Origin: Lentinus brumalis
Lineage: Eukaryota; Basidiomycota; Agaricomycetes; Polyporales; Polyporaceae
Direction of reading: 5' to 3'
NCBI GenBank assembly: GCA_001792895.1
Contig: MARA01000055.1
Span: 124,001 to 188,000 of the forward strand
DNA: 64,000 nucleotides
The notes under the pieces were generated by a model that was not told the origin of the DNA, ran no database searches, and was given only the letters and a program-made list of their open reading frames with translations. The first letter of the stretch is position 1, and each line of letters starts with the position of its first letter. This document shows, in pieces, positions 47,409 through 58,082 of the stretch. Both the position numbers and the translations under genes were made by a program.

Positions 47409-47933
47409 GGTAAGATGTAAGAAGAGAGACGAATGCCTACCTCCTGAGTTCGCTCGGTCTCCTATATAGCGATGACGGAAGATGTCATCGGCAAGTAGTC
47501 GAACGGAGGGCCCTGTTGTACATCAGCTTCTCCCATCTGCATCTGGCTAAAATCTCGGAGAGAAGTACCTCGGTTCCATAGTATGGGGCTGAGATTCGCG
47601 AGATGGGTCGGGCGCAGGACATCTTGTGTTTGTGCTTGTACACGGTCCCGGAGAGGTGACCATATTCGGCAATTACGTTGCCCAATCGGGCAGACAACAT
47701 GCCCGCGCTCGTGTCTCTAGGGTTTCGCCTATCCTGGCATCAGAAAACTGCACGCAAGAGGGATTGTAGCGAGTGAGAAGCGTGCGGGAGGTATACAGGA
47801 CAATATGGTGCTCGATATTCTGTCTGGGAGGTCTGCGGGCGGGTGGCGGGTGGCGGGAAGGCGCCTAGCGATACTGCATTGGGGAACTCCCCAGGCGGTT
47901 CCCCTATTTGGCCCCCAGACCTCCCCAGCCCCC

Positions 47934-47983
47934 TCGGTCGGCCCGCCTTCGGCGGGACCTCCCTCGGAATGACCGATTTCCCC
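47934..47983 (-). repeat. Right terminal inverted repeat of the 6.4 kb transposon
   Basis: Complement starts GGGGAAATCGGTCATTCCGA. A perfect 6-bp hairpin cccgcc-ttc-ggcggg lies inside it at 47942-47956. Confidence 0.75.
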
Positions 47984-48352
47984 GGAGAGCTCTAAGAAAT
48001 GGGTCACGTGACAGCAGGCGGATATAGCTTTCCCAATACGGCAGCGACACGTCTAACCAGACTAACCCGTTTTTCCCGCTTGCGCAACCTCTCCTCCTCC
48101 TCCCACCTCCTCAGGCATCCCCGTCTCCCGGTTTCATCTCTTTCGACTTCGTTTCTTGTTTTGTACGATGGCCATGAACCCCGCAGTCACGAACCTCATC
48201 ATCTCCCTCGGAGCCATGCAACGTCAGTCCGCTTCGCTGGCTTCCCCGGACTTTCGCGCGAGTGCTGACCTCCGTGCTTTATCCGATCTCAGTGGCGAAG
48301 AGGGTGCCGTTTGACGCGGACGACCCGGAGGCCCTGACGTACGTGCGCGTTG
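47984..48352. repeat. Segmental duplication, copy A right part
   Basis: Essentially identical to 56984-57352 over the promoter, first exon and first intron of PHO88, then diverging within exon 2. Confidence 0.9.
48168..48352 (+). pseudogene. PHO88/SND3 5' fragment (truncated duplicate)
   Basis: Exon 1 (48168-48222, MAMNPAVTNLIISLGAMQ) and the start of exon 2 (from 48293, AKRVPF, then DPEALTYVRVA) match the full gene at 57168, apart from a three-base insertion and a few changes in exon 2. After YVRVA at about 48352 the sequence is unrelated and no further PHO88 exon follows. It cannot make the protein. Confidence 0.9.
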
Positions 48353-50000
48353 CGGGATGCCTTCCCGAAAAGGCAGCGACATTTCCCAAACAGGCTGCTC
48401 CACGGTGGACGCGTTCTCCTCCTCGGCCGTTGCTCTGCTCGACCCGCCGTCTGCTCTCTGCACACGCCTGGCCTGCTGCCCTCCACTCTCCACTCTGCGC
48501 TCTTCCTCGCCTCTCGTCCTTGCTCGTCCACTGCACTCGACGCCACTGCGCCCTCGCCTCCGCCTGCAACGAGACCACGCCTCGCCCCTGCAACGCCCGC
48601 GCACCGCCGCGCAGCCAGGACATACCCCGCAACGCATCGCACCCGCATATAGTCACGTTGGCAGGGCCTGTGGGAAAGCACACGCATCGGTGAGGCGTTG
48701 GTCATGAATGAACAAATGGGTGCGTACCATTCCATGCATCTCCGCATACACCGACGCCGAAGCGGCGTCCGCAGAGCTCAGAGCTTCCACTGGCGGTCAC
48801 GCAATCCAGTGCGTCGCCTGCCTGGGCCTGCCTAGTACATCTACTGCGCGACCCTCGTCCTCGCTCGTCCGTCCCCGCTCACAGACGGCCTCGACGCACC
48901 CCTACTACCTCGTGCCAACACCGCTCCGCCTCCCCGCCGACTCTGGGCGCGGTGCCCGTCCTGAAATGCACCACGGACGTCAGCATGCTGCGGCAGGACG
49001 TCCTCACGACGGACACTCACCTCGCCCGTCGTCTTTGGAGCGTACCACGTCGTCTGCATACACGTCAGCGCTGTCCTCCGCAGGGCAGAGTCGAGGTGCG
49101 TACCTTAGTTGCATGTGTTAGCACCCCCTCGGACCATGTCCACGGCGCGAGAGGCGACGGGAGCGGCGCAGGGCAGAGCGGACAAGGGAAAGGTGGGGGT
49201 TTCCCGTCCACGCAGCCCGCTTACGCATCTTATAGGCTCTCCCGCGTCCCGTGCACGATTCTGGACGCCTCAGCCACCCGAGCGCACCCTGTGCCGGTGA
49301 CTCATGTCAACACGGGAGCTACGTTAGGAACGGTACGTGCTGCATTAGTGAGCGGCGAACTCGGCGGCGTTCAGGACCTACCTCCGCCAGCGTGGACGAA
49401 TAGAAGCTAGACCGGCGCATGGCCGAATTAACCAGCGATCCTGTGCAGGCGGGCATCGCGGGGCGAGCAGCGCGTCGTCGCTTCGCGCTGCATTCCAGCG
49501 GCGTGCGTACATCGCGTAGCTTGCGCCGTGAATGCCATATCTTCATTTTCCCTCCCACCTCGAGACCCATCTGAGTGCGCGTGTGCTTCAAGCTGTCAGC
49601 TCACCGTCAGGTCTCGCTCAGTGTTCGCTGTTAACGCACCGGTAAGTCAGCCCACATACTGCTGAGTTTGAGAACATGGAGTGTGCGTGCAGCGGGCAGC
49701 GTGCCGTTGCATGATGTTCGCCCCAGCATGGCATCTTCTGCGATCATGCAGCGAAGAGCATGAGCGCACCCGATGATCGAGTCGCTCGAGGGCCGAGGCT
49801 CGAGCCGAGTCCTTCAGGCTTCCCGAGCAGTACTCGTCTGTCTTGATCGCGGTCACCAGCGTAACCCTGACAGGCGGGCGCGCCGTTGAGGCCTGAGGAT
49901 GCTGTTCTTCAGTGATGAGCATGGACCGCGGCTGCGCCCTGTGGGATCGTAGACGGCGACTGCGAGGGTCTGAGCACAGACAGCAAGACTAGCAATTCAT
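48353..50000. other. Unrelated sequence after the PHO88 break, no gene supported
   Basis: Pyrimidine-rich, with several long overlapping open frames that look compositional. No family motif or consistent splice chain. Confidence 0.35.
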
Positions 50001-53000
50001 AGAGGTACGCTAGGTACATGGGGACATGTTCTATCTATGAGTACACGATGCTCCTAGCCCGGAAGAGAGACAGGGATGCTCCTTGTCCTGAGACGACACG
50101 GCCGTGATCCTCGCTTCCGTCCTTGCGTCGGAGATCTCGACAGCTGGGAATCGCGGCGATCTGCTCGCTGTTCACGCCGAGAGACCGTGACGTCTTCCGA
50201 GTCGTCGCCAGAGCGGGAGCCGGCCGAGACGTTGCGCAAGCTCCAGCCAGGCGAACGTTGCAAGCACGACAAAATCCACGCGAGCCGCACTCGCCTGGAA
50301 GCTCACGCCGTCTGCAACCTGAGAGCGACATGATCAGTCAGTACGAGGTTGCAGAGGACGCGGGGTACGCACCGTGAAAGCCACTGCGCCCACTTGAACG
50401 AGAGTGTCGGAGCCTGCGCCGTCGTCCGTTCGATGTCGCGGCGTCGAAGAACGGCGGATCGTATGTAGTGCTACCCGACGTCCGCAACCCGAGGGCTCCA
50501 TGCAAGCTCGAGATCGCGCACTTCATCGACCGGGAGATTCCTGTTCGCGTCACGATCATACCAGTGCTGAGCTTGCGCCTGACGCACCCTGTCGCTGGGG
50601 ACGTTCAGCCTCCCTAGCCTTGACTCTTGAAGTAAGTTCGAGGGCGCGCCATGGTCGCAAGAGGACGGTCCAGGCGGCAGTGTCCCAGACCTCACAGCTG
50701 CGTCGGATGCTGTTCATACCTCGGATTTCGGGAGACGTCCACCAGACGAGAGGTGGCAGACACGCTACACGGCACGCCTTCGACACTCTCCTGAATGTTC
50801 GCAGCCGCGTATGGAAGTCTGTGAAATTGTCGGACCAATAGCGGCGCGATACTTCCCAAGAGAACGCAGAGTGCGCACAGACACTGCTCTCGCCTGAGCC
50901 AGTGGAGTATGTTGCAAGACTCTTGCTCGGTCACAATGTGCGGTCCGCGTCCATGCACGGCGAAACCTGATGCTTCTCTTCGCTCGACGTCAGCTGGAAG
51001 GACGAAGCATTAGGGTCAGTTGCATGGAGGCTCGAGACTTGCTCGAGTGTTCGCTATTCGCACTAGTACCGTATGGGTCTCGAGCTTGCGAAGCTAAGGA
51101 GGTGGGAGGTCTCTGTAGGCTTGAAGAGGCCGTGTTGATGTCATGCCAGTCGGTCCAGGCAGCAGAGTCCTGGACCTCACAGCTGCGTGCGAAGTCTGAG
51201 TTCAAAGTGGATGGGTAGATGAAGCGAGGGTACCGAACGGACTCCATGAAGAGACCGCCCTTCCTGTCACGCGGTTAGCCAATGTGGCGGCGTGATGACT
51301 TCAAGCTCACCGGGAGGAGCTCAAGTTCGCTCGCGCCGTGTTGCAGCGATCCAGTCCCGCTGATTATAATCTCCATCGCCAGGACTCTGACTCTCTTGGT
51401 CCGCCCTGTAGCCGCAGAGGTTTAGTGCTGATGCAAGGACGGTCTGTGACATTTGGACGGTGAGCCTTTTGAAGACGGAATGCATCATGGGTATCAGTCT
51501 TACCATGCTCCGTTGACCCGCCGGCTGGCTGCTGGGAGCGTGGCACAACAGAGGGAAGAGAGCGCGGAGTGGACGGAGGAACGCTCCAGAGCAGTGGCAG
51601 CAGGGAAGACTCCAATGCGGAGAAGCGGTCACTGTTCGGCCTGCAGATGGCACGTAGTCCGTCTCACGCGTAGCGGGAGAGAAACGTCTCACAGACCTGT
51701 TCTCCTGGCGATGACACCGTCATCTGCGAGAACTCCAAGGAGTCAGTGGGCTGGGAGCGAACTCAGAAGACTGACAGGACATACATAATTGGAGAACGGA
51801 GAGCCGCCGGACGACCACTGTGGGCATTGGGTTTACAAACATCTGGTATGGATAGCCCAGTGTCCGGCATGCTCTGCGATACTGTGTGAACACGTACCAG
51901 AACATACATAATTGGAGAACGGAAACCCGCCGTACGACCACTGTGGGCATTGGGTTTACAAACATCTGGTATGATAGCCCAGTGTCCGGCATGCTCTGCG
52001 ATACTGTGTGAACACGTACGCGCCTGATGCTTCCCTGCACGGCTGATGTCTCGGCCGACGCGAGGCGTTCGGTACGCGAGATATTCTGCATATCGAGTCG
52101 CTATCCTTGACAATAACTACTTCAGGACGATATCACTGCTCGAAGGTCGATGCGGCGTACCGGCCGCGACCTGTATAGACTACATGTCAATCAGACGGCC
52201 TATAAGGTGCGTCGAGGGATCACTTACAAGTGGCGGCCTGGTAAGACGAGTGTTGAGTGACAGAGCGGGGTACCGAACGGACGCCGCGAAGAGAGGTCCG
52301 GACGAGATACGCTCACCGCCGGGAGCTCCTCGCTCGCGCCGTGGTCGCAGCGAATCGCGATCCAGTCCCGCTTGTCATTCGCCGGGAGTCTCCCACTTAC
52401 CTCTGCAGCCGCAGAGGCGTAGTTCTGATGCGCGGACACTCTGTCAAGTTTGGAAGACGAGCTTGAATCAGGAGTGTATAATGAGCATGCAAGAAGTCGC
52501 ACCATACCCCGTTGAACCGCCGGCTGGCCGCTGAGAGCGACCGATGAAGAGAGCGCAAAGTCGAGACTCGGACGGAGGAATGCTCCCGAGCAGCGGCAGG
52601 GCAGCTCCGTTCTGGTAATTCGGCCTGGAGATGGCGCGTAGTCCGGCCGATGAGCACATTAATGTCTCACGCGTACCGGGAGACTTGAAAGACGTCTTTC
52701 AGAGGCAGTTTCCTAGCATGACATTGTTACCTGCAACAGCGTAAAGAGTTACTGGGCCGAGAACAAATGAGGGAGATTGGCAGCATCTACATATCTCGAG
52801 AACGGAGACCGACCTTCACCCTGCAAGTCGTTCGCAGCGAGCAACCGTCGTCAAGTCCACAAACATCACGTTCTGGTATAATGAATAAGTGTCTGATGTG
52901 CGCCGCGATATGATCTGAGCACATACGCACCTGAGAGTGTCTGGGACAACCCATATATCGGCCGAGGCAAGGCATAGTCATGCTTCTCGGATGCGAGATA

Positions 53001-54700
53001 TCCGGGATATTCGCGTCTCCAGAGCCGCTGCTCTTGACATGGACCTTTTCGGGACGATATCGCCGCTCGAAGGTCGATGCCGCGCACTGCCCGCGAGCTG
53101 TATCGGCGGCCATGAGATGCGGCGAGAGATTGCATGCGCGATATCAACGACGGACTGGTAAGACGAGTGCAGGCCGTTAGATCGCCGTTGCTTCGACGCG
53201 GTGGTATCGTTCCTGAGGCATGCACGGCGAAACAGACATGTCGAGAGGGCTACTAGGCGGTGCACTCCATCCCGCGGTAGCGAGACCACCAAGAAGACGC
53301 CGACAGCATCATGGGAGACGCCACTGCGTCCGGAGCTCACTTGGTGCGGTGCCGGGAAAGGTCGGTTGGGTCGAGTGCCCGTCCGGTAAACCGGACTCTG
53401 TGTAACCTCGCAGGTCAACAGACTCGGCGAAGTAACCAGGCTGCACGAGCTACAGCCGGCTCGTTGTATGATGTCCTGCACGGAACGTTCAGTAGATAAG
53501 TAGCAGATATGCAGCTGCATACTCATGATCGCTCACCATACATGGGATACATACATGGCTCGTGGGTGCCGAGGTTGCACCCGGTAGGCGGGGGCCGTTC
53601 TCCCGAGTACATGAATGAATTGTGTACCTTTCCAAATTCCAAGTAAGCAAACGGCGAATTCCGTCATACCTTGCCTGCGGCAAGATGTCCGTTTGCGCCC
53701 TCGGCGCACTGTGTCCGTCACAAACTGCGCAGCTACATTCGCAGTGCCGGTCCGTCGATCCTGTTGCTCCCGGCTGCTCATTCTGGCGTGACTATGTGTC
53801 TCGGGTGTGCAAGTGCGGAACGATCAGTGCTAGGCAGAATCAGTACTCCAAGCGTACGCACCAATGAAACGTTTCAGGCCGCTTATGGCTGAGCCGAAGC
53901 TATTCGGTATGCAAGGTCTCTTGGAAGCCGCCGTGAGATTCGCCGCTCCGTGAAGATGGCAATGACGTTGCTCGTGCGACCCGCCGGAATGCAGGTCTTG
54001 GAGCGCGACAGGTTATCAGCCAGGCGATGCCAACAGACGTCAAGACTGGACTTACCTCTCTACTGCGGAAGATTCGCTCGAGGGTCGTGCATGGGTTCCG
54101 CCCTCACCGTTACAAGTCAATCGTGCGCGGACATGTCTCTTGCTAACACGCCTTCCCACCCGTTGTGTGGCCTCCAGTAGGGCGGCCGAGCTGTGGTTTG
54201 TGGCCGGCGGCGGGAGAATATACGTACATGAGAGGGTTCCGGGACTGCACGAGGCTGAGCCGAAAAACTGGCAGAGTTCCGCATCCGGCTCGCGAGATCT
54301 TCGGGTTCGTCCGCCAGATTCGTTGCCCGTGAGGTGAACCGATGTTGCCCGTACGGACCGCTGGAATGTTGTGGAATGGCTGGTCCTCTCAGCTTCTTCG
54401 TCCGTCTCGTTCTCTCCCACCACCACCAGGTCGCCATCCCGCGCTCTTCTGCCCATCCCGGAGTCCCATCGTCCACGTCCGCTCGTGCGCCACGGGAGCT
54501 CTTCCGGCCGGCATCCACGCTACGGTACTCAGCGCGAAGGAGGAGGCACTCCGGCAGTAGCCTCGACAGGATGTGCTGGCCGTTGTGGAGGATGCAGTGG
54601 GTCAGGCTGAGCCATTCGGTGAGCATCTCGGCCAGTATGATAAGAGACACGTACTAGCTGTTGCTCGCCGTCCCTGGCGAGTCCGGGCAGACCCGGATGG
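50001..54700. repeat. Decayed repetitive region
   Basis: Phrases recur with divergence about every 1 kb: ggtaccgaacggac... near 51228 and 52269; ccgccggctggc... near 51520 and 52515; cctggtaagacgagtg near 52236 and 53154; cgatatcgccgctcgaaggt-type sequence near 52125 and 53058; cacagctgcgt near 50694 and 51177. No conserved reading frame spans the copies. This reads as an old, degraded tandem array or nested transposon remains. Confidence 0.6.
51780..52019. repeat. Recent 123-bp tandem duplication
   Basis: Copies begin catacataattggagaacgg at 51780 and 51903 and stay nearly identical through cactgtgggcattgggttta and gcgatactgtgtgaacacgt. This is much fresher than the surrounding decay. Confidence 0.9.
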
Positions 54701-55962
54701 GCACAGCCGTCCGCGAAGTCGTCGGAATGATGTAGTACGTTTACCTGGATGATATCTGATCAACAAAGAACACGGTGTTGCAGGATCGACCAAAGCGGGA
54801 AACTTACTGCGGCTCGGAGCTGACGAACGGAAGTATAGGACGCCGCTGGACGCACGGCGATGTCTTCAACTTCGAGACGAGTCTCCCGACCATGGACACG
54901 TTGCGTCCTTCTCCCTCTCGGACTGACGATCTGCTTCCAGCCTGACTCGGAGTACTGCGCTACCGCCGTATGTTCGGGAGGACGGGAGGGACAAAGCCGG
55001 ATCTGAACTTTCACGGCTTGCGGCAGATTTGAGCGGGTTGCAGCACTTGTATAGCTTCCTACTTGTCTTTGTCGTGCGCTATACCGTAGTCATGAGTTCG
55101 CTGTCGTCGTGGTCCAGTCGAGAGCGCTGAAATGCGGTGCAGCCTCGGTGATCGCGGCTCGTTCCTGACCTTTAACGTACTTCAAGCTTGGTCGTCTGCC
55201 TGTGTGCTCCTGCTCTTGTGATGAAAATGAAAAGTGCAACACGGGGCAGGCTCAGAAAGCTGAGAAATATATTTTGGCCCTCAACGGCATGATCTACGAT
55301 ACTGTCCGACTCGGTTCTGGATCCCACGCGCGGCGTGGCTAAATCGCGGTGAGCCGACGAAACACTCAGACAAGCGGAACTGCTCGCTTCCCGGCACGGA
55401 CACAGCGCCGTCCGTCCAGTCCGCTCCTCCCCTGCTCTCCCTCTGAGTCGCCGAGCCCTCCCTTCGCGCCGCTCGTGCCCCGACGCCCTCCTGCGTGTCG
55501 TAGACTGTAGCCTTACGGTGAGCACGCGACACGAGGAACGAGCTGCTGGACGTACTTCAGCGCGAGCCGCCGCGAAATTGTGTCTCGCTGCGAGGGTGCC
55601 AGTACGTTCAGCGGGCCAAAGAGACGCGATCCGCTATACCCACCGGAGAGCACTTTCCACCGCCATATATCCAGAACCTGTAGGATTTGTAGGATTTGTA
55701 GGATTTGTAGGATTTGTCGTAAGGTCCGTGCTCGTGCTCTGGAGGGCAATCCTCGCTTGCTCCTTCCGTCGTCCTGCGAGCAGTCCCACGCCGGGAGCGA
55801 GCTTCCTGCTCCGCGATCGACAGGGCCGTGCCTGCGCCGCACTTGGAGCCCGCGTGTTTCCTAGATGTTATTCGAGGTGACGGGCGGGGCGCTGCGGCTG
55901 CGCAGGGTCCAAGCTAAGTCGGACATTGATCAGTACCACCACCAGACCATTCGGACGACACG
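54701..55962. other. Intergenic before the second copy of the small gene
   Basis: No gene supported. The part from about 55860 matches the left flank of copy A at 39028-39100. Confidence 0.4.
55681..55716. repeat. 9-bp minisatellite
   Basis: Four perfect copies of taggatttg. Confidence 0.95.
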
Positions 55963-57352
55963 ATGAGCACCAACGGCAGCTTCGCATACCTGCCTGAGGA
56001 CCCCCGACTGACTTGCTTGGCAGAGATGAGCAACGACTACGCGACTGGCAACTTCCCGACTCAGGGCGATAGTACGCTCAATCACCACTTCAGCTAACAA
56101 TGGGATCTGCTCACCAACGTTCACAGCGACGTCCGAGGGCGGGTACGGCTCTGCGAACCCCTTCTCGCCCCAGAATCAGCGGCACGCCGACCCCAACCGC
56201 CCAAGAACGGCCTGGTCGACCAATCGCTCGACGGCGGGGCCCTGGGCAGCGAGCTGCGGGACGCAAAGCAGGGCACAGACCAGCGTTCGCGCGAGCAGTT
56301 CACGCACGAGGCGCGCCGCGACTTCGACGGTGCGCTGAACCCGTACGGGCGGAACCCGGACTCGAAGGAAGAGATGGGCGAGCGGTTGGCGAGCGCATAC
56401 GCGGACAAGCGGGGGCAGCAGTATGAAAGCAGCGGGGCGGCGGGGAACGACAGCGATGTGGGGGCGTTGTGACGAGGTCGGGAACACATTCGAAGCCAGA
56501 AGAACCATTTCATTTGTACCATACATACCAAGTTGACCAGATCAACGTACACGCATCTCCCATCCTCCATCCACCATGAAAGACATGCCCAATCGTCGTT
56601 GATCCACTCGAGGCATCATTCGGGTCTTGTGGAGAAGCTTGATGCTACGGGCGAGTAGATCACTGTTTCTCCTGGAAGATGGCCGCACGACGATAACGCG
56701 GTTCCCTAAAGATGCGGGAACCCCGTTGAGACTTGATGTCTGCGGCCAGCCATGAGGTGTGGGACTAGCGGCCTGGGGCAGTAGAGGAGAAGGAAGAGGA
56801 GGACCGAGGCTTGCGTGCAGCATGCGAGTCGAGGTTAAACATTGCCAATCGGTGTGTCACAGGCGTCGCAAGTACGGTAGTTCACGTTGTTGGGTCAGTC
56901 CTCGCGGCAGATCGAACAAGAACGAAATCAGAGCCAAGTTTCGACGGTGAGAGACGGGTGCGATGAACGAGAGATCTTCGGACGGGGAGCTCTAAGGTAT
57001 GGGTCACGTGACAGCAGGCGGATATAGCTTTCCCAATACGGCAGCGACACGTCTAACCAGACTAACCCGTTTTTCCCGCTTGCGCAACCTCTCCTCCTCC
57101 TCCCACCTCCTCAGGCATCCCCGTCTCCCGGTTTCATCTCTTTCGACTTCGTTTCTTGTTTTGTACGATGGCCATGAACCCCGCAGTCACGAACCTCATC
57201 ATCTCCCTCGGAGCCATGCAACGTCAGTCCGCTTCGCTGGCTTCCCCGGACTTTCGCGCGAGTGCTGACCTCCGTGCTTTATCCGATCTCAGTGGCGAAG
57301 AGGGTGCCTTTCGATGACCCGGAAGTCCTGACATACGTGCGCGTTGCGTATG
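55930..57352. repeat. Segmental duplication copy B (uninterrupted, empty transposon site)
   Basis: Contains the small gene, its 3' flank and the start of PHO88 contiguously. The junction ggacggggagctctaagg at about 56981-56998 is the unoccupied equivalent of the transposon insertion point. Confidence 0.88.
55963..56472 (+). pseudogene. Small hydrophilic protein, second copy with a one-base deletion
   Basis: Same two-exon layout as 40605-41118 (55963-56071 and 56127-56472). Exon 2 is 346 bases instead of 347. Copy A has five Cs at HADPQ where this copy has four (about 56189-56192). The frame is lost after RHADP, although the rest of the sequence stays highly similar. Either a real inactivating deletion after duplication or a homopolymer sequence error. 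Confidence 0.8.
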
Positions 57353-58082
57353 TCGCGACGCAGCTCACTGTCCTCGCGGTGTACTACTATGTCGCCCAGC
57401 AGGTGCGTCCCTCGTTCATCCGGATGGCACTCGGTGGCTCACGCGGTGTCGGCAGATCAAGAAGAAGAACGACCTGACGGTGCTCAAGTATGGTGCGTGC
57501 TCTCTTTATCTGTTAGCGTGGAAGGACGAGGTTCTTAGCATTATCTGCTCTATGCCGCAGTTGAGCCCAACGCGATGGTACGTCGTGTGCACCTGTAAAT
57601 CGGGCTCAAGGGTGCTGACGAGCCGCGGCATGCAGGATAAGGACAACAGCAAGCTCATCACGACCACCGTCCGTGACTACGACCTCGCGGAGACGTCGAA
57701 ACTCGTCCGCGCTGTCTACTTCGGCTGCGCGATGATGGCCTTCATGCACATCTACCTCAAGTGCGTTTCTGTCTCTCGCTCTATCACTCTCAACCTATCG
57801 TCTCATCCCCACTCCACTTCCTTCATCACGTCTCCCTTGCCCCCTTGCCACTTGCTCCCCTGTCGCAGGTACACGCAACCGCTCTTCATCCAAGCACTCA
57901 TGGGCCTCAAGACGCTCTACGACGCGAAGCTCGTCCGGATCCACCTCCTCGGCAAGCCCGCCGAGGGCGATCTCAAGCGGCCGTTCAAGGTCGGGGGCAT
58001 GTTCGGCGCCGCGTCGGACCCGCAGACGGACAAGGCCGCGGTCGACGAGGCGGAGAAGCGCGTGGGGAAGAAGGAGGAGTAG
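57168..58082 (+). CDS. PHO88: PHO88/SND3-type ER membrane protein
   Basis: Six exons, 57168-57222, 57293-57402, 57456-57492, 57561-57577, 57636-57760 and 57869-58082, give 185 residues, the usual family length. The fourth exon is only 17 bases (VEPNAM). Visible family features are NPAVTNLIISLGAMQ, VAKRVPFDDP with VRVAYVATQLTVLAVYYYV, LVTTTV-like LITTTVRDYDLAE, a second membrane segment AVYFGCAMMAFMHIYLKYTQ, PLFIQALMGLKTLYD and FKVGGMFGAASDPQTDKAAV. In yeast Pho88/Snd3 acts at the ER in SRP-independent protein targeting and affects phosphate transporter maturation. Promoter and 5' end are duplicated at 47984-48352. Confidence 0.96.

Larger units (their letters stand above)
41599..47983 (-). 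mobile_element. 6.4 kb DNA transposon, apparently intact, encoding a DDE-type transposase
   Basis: Inserted between the small gene and PHO88 of duplication copy A. The uninterrupted copy B at 55930-57352 is the empty site. Its ends carry imperfect inverted repeats starting GGGGA (41601-41650 and 47983-47934, 35 of 50 positions match by eye). It carries two genes on the minus strand, an 11-plus-exon transposase (46273-41973) and an unknown gene (47408-46592), plus subterminal hairpins near both ends. All transposase splices keep frame. It does not have the cysteine-cluster and HG-type motifs I expect of KDZ elements, nor those of Plavaka/CACTA, so I leave the superfamily open. Confidence 0.85.

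Noticed and set aside
48262..48693. Open frame continuing from the PHO88 fragment (YVRVAGCLPEKAAT...)
   Set aside because: After the break it is unrelated, low-complexity sequence; an accidental extension of a truncated gene.
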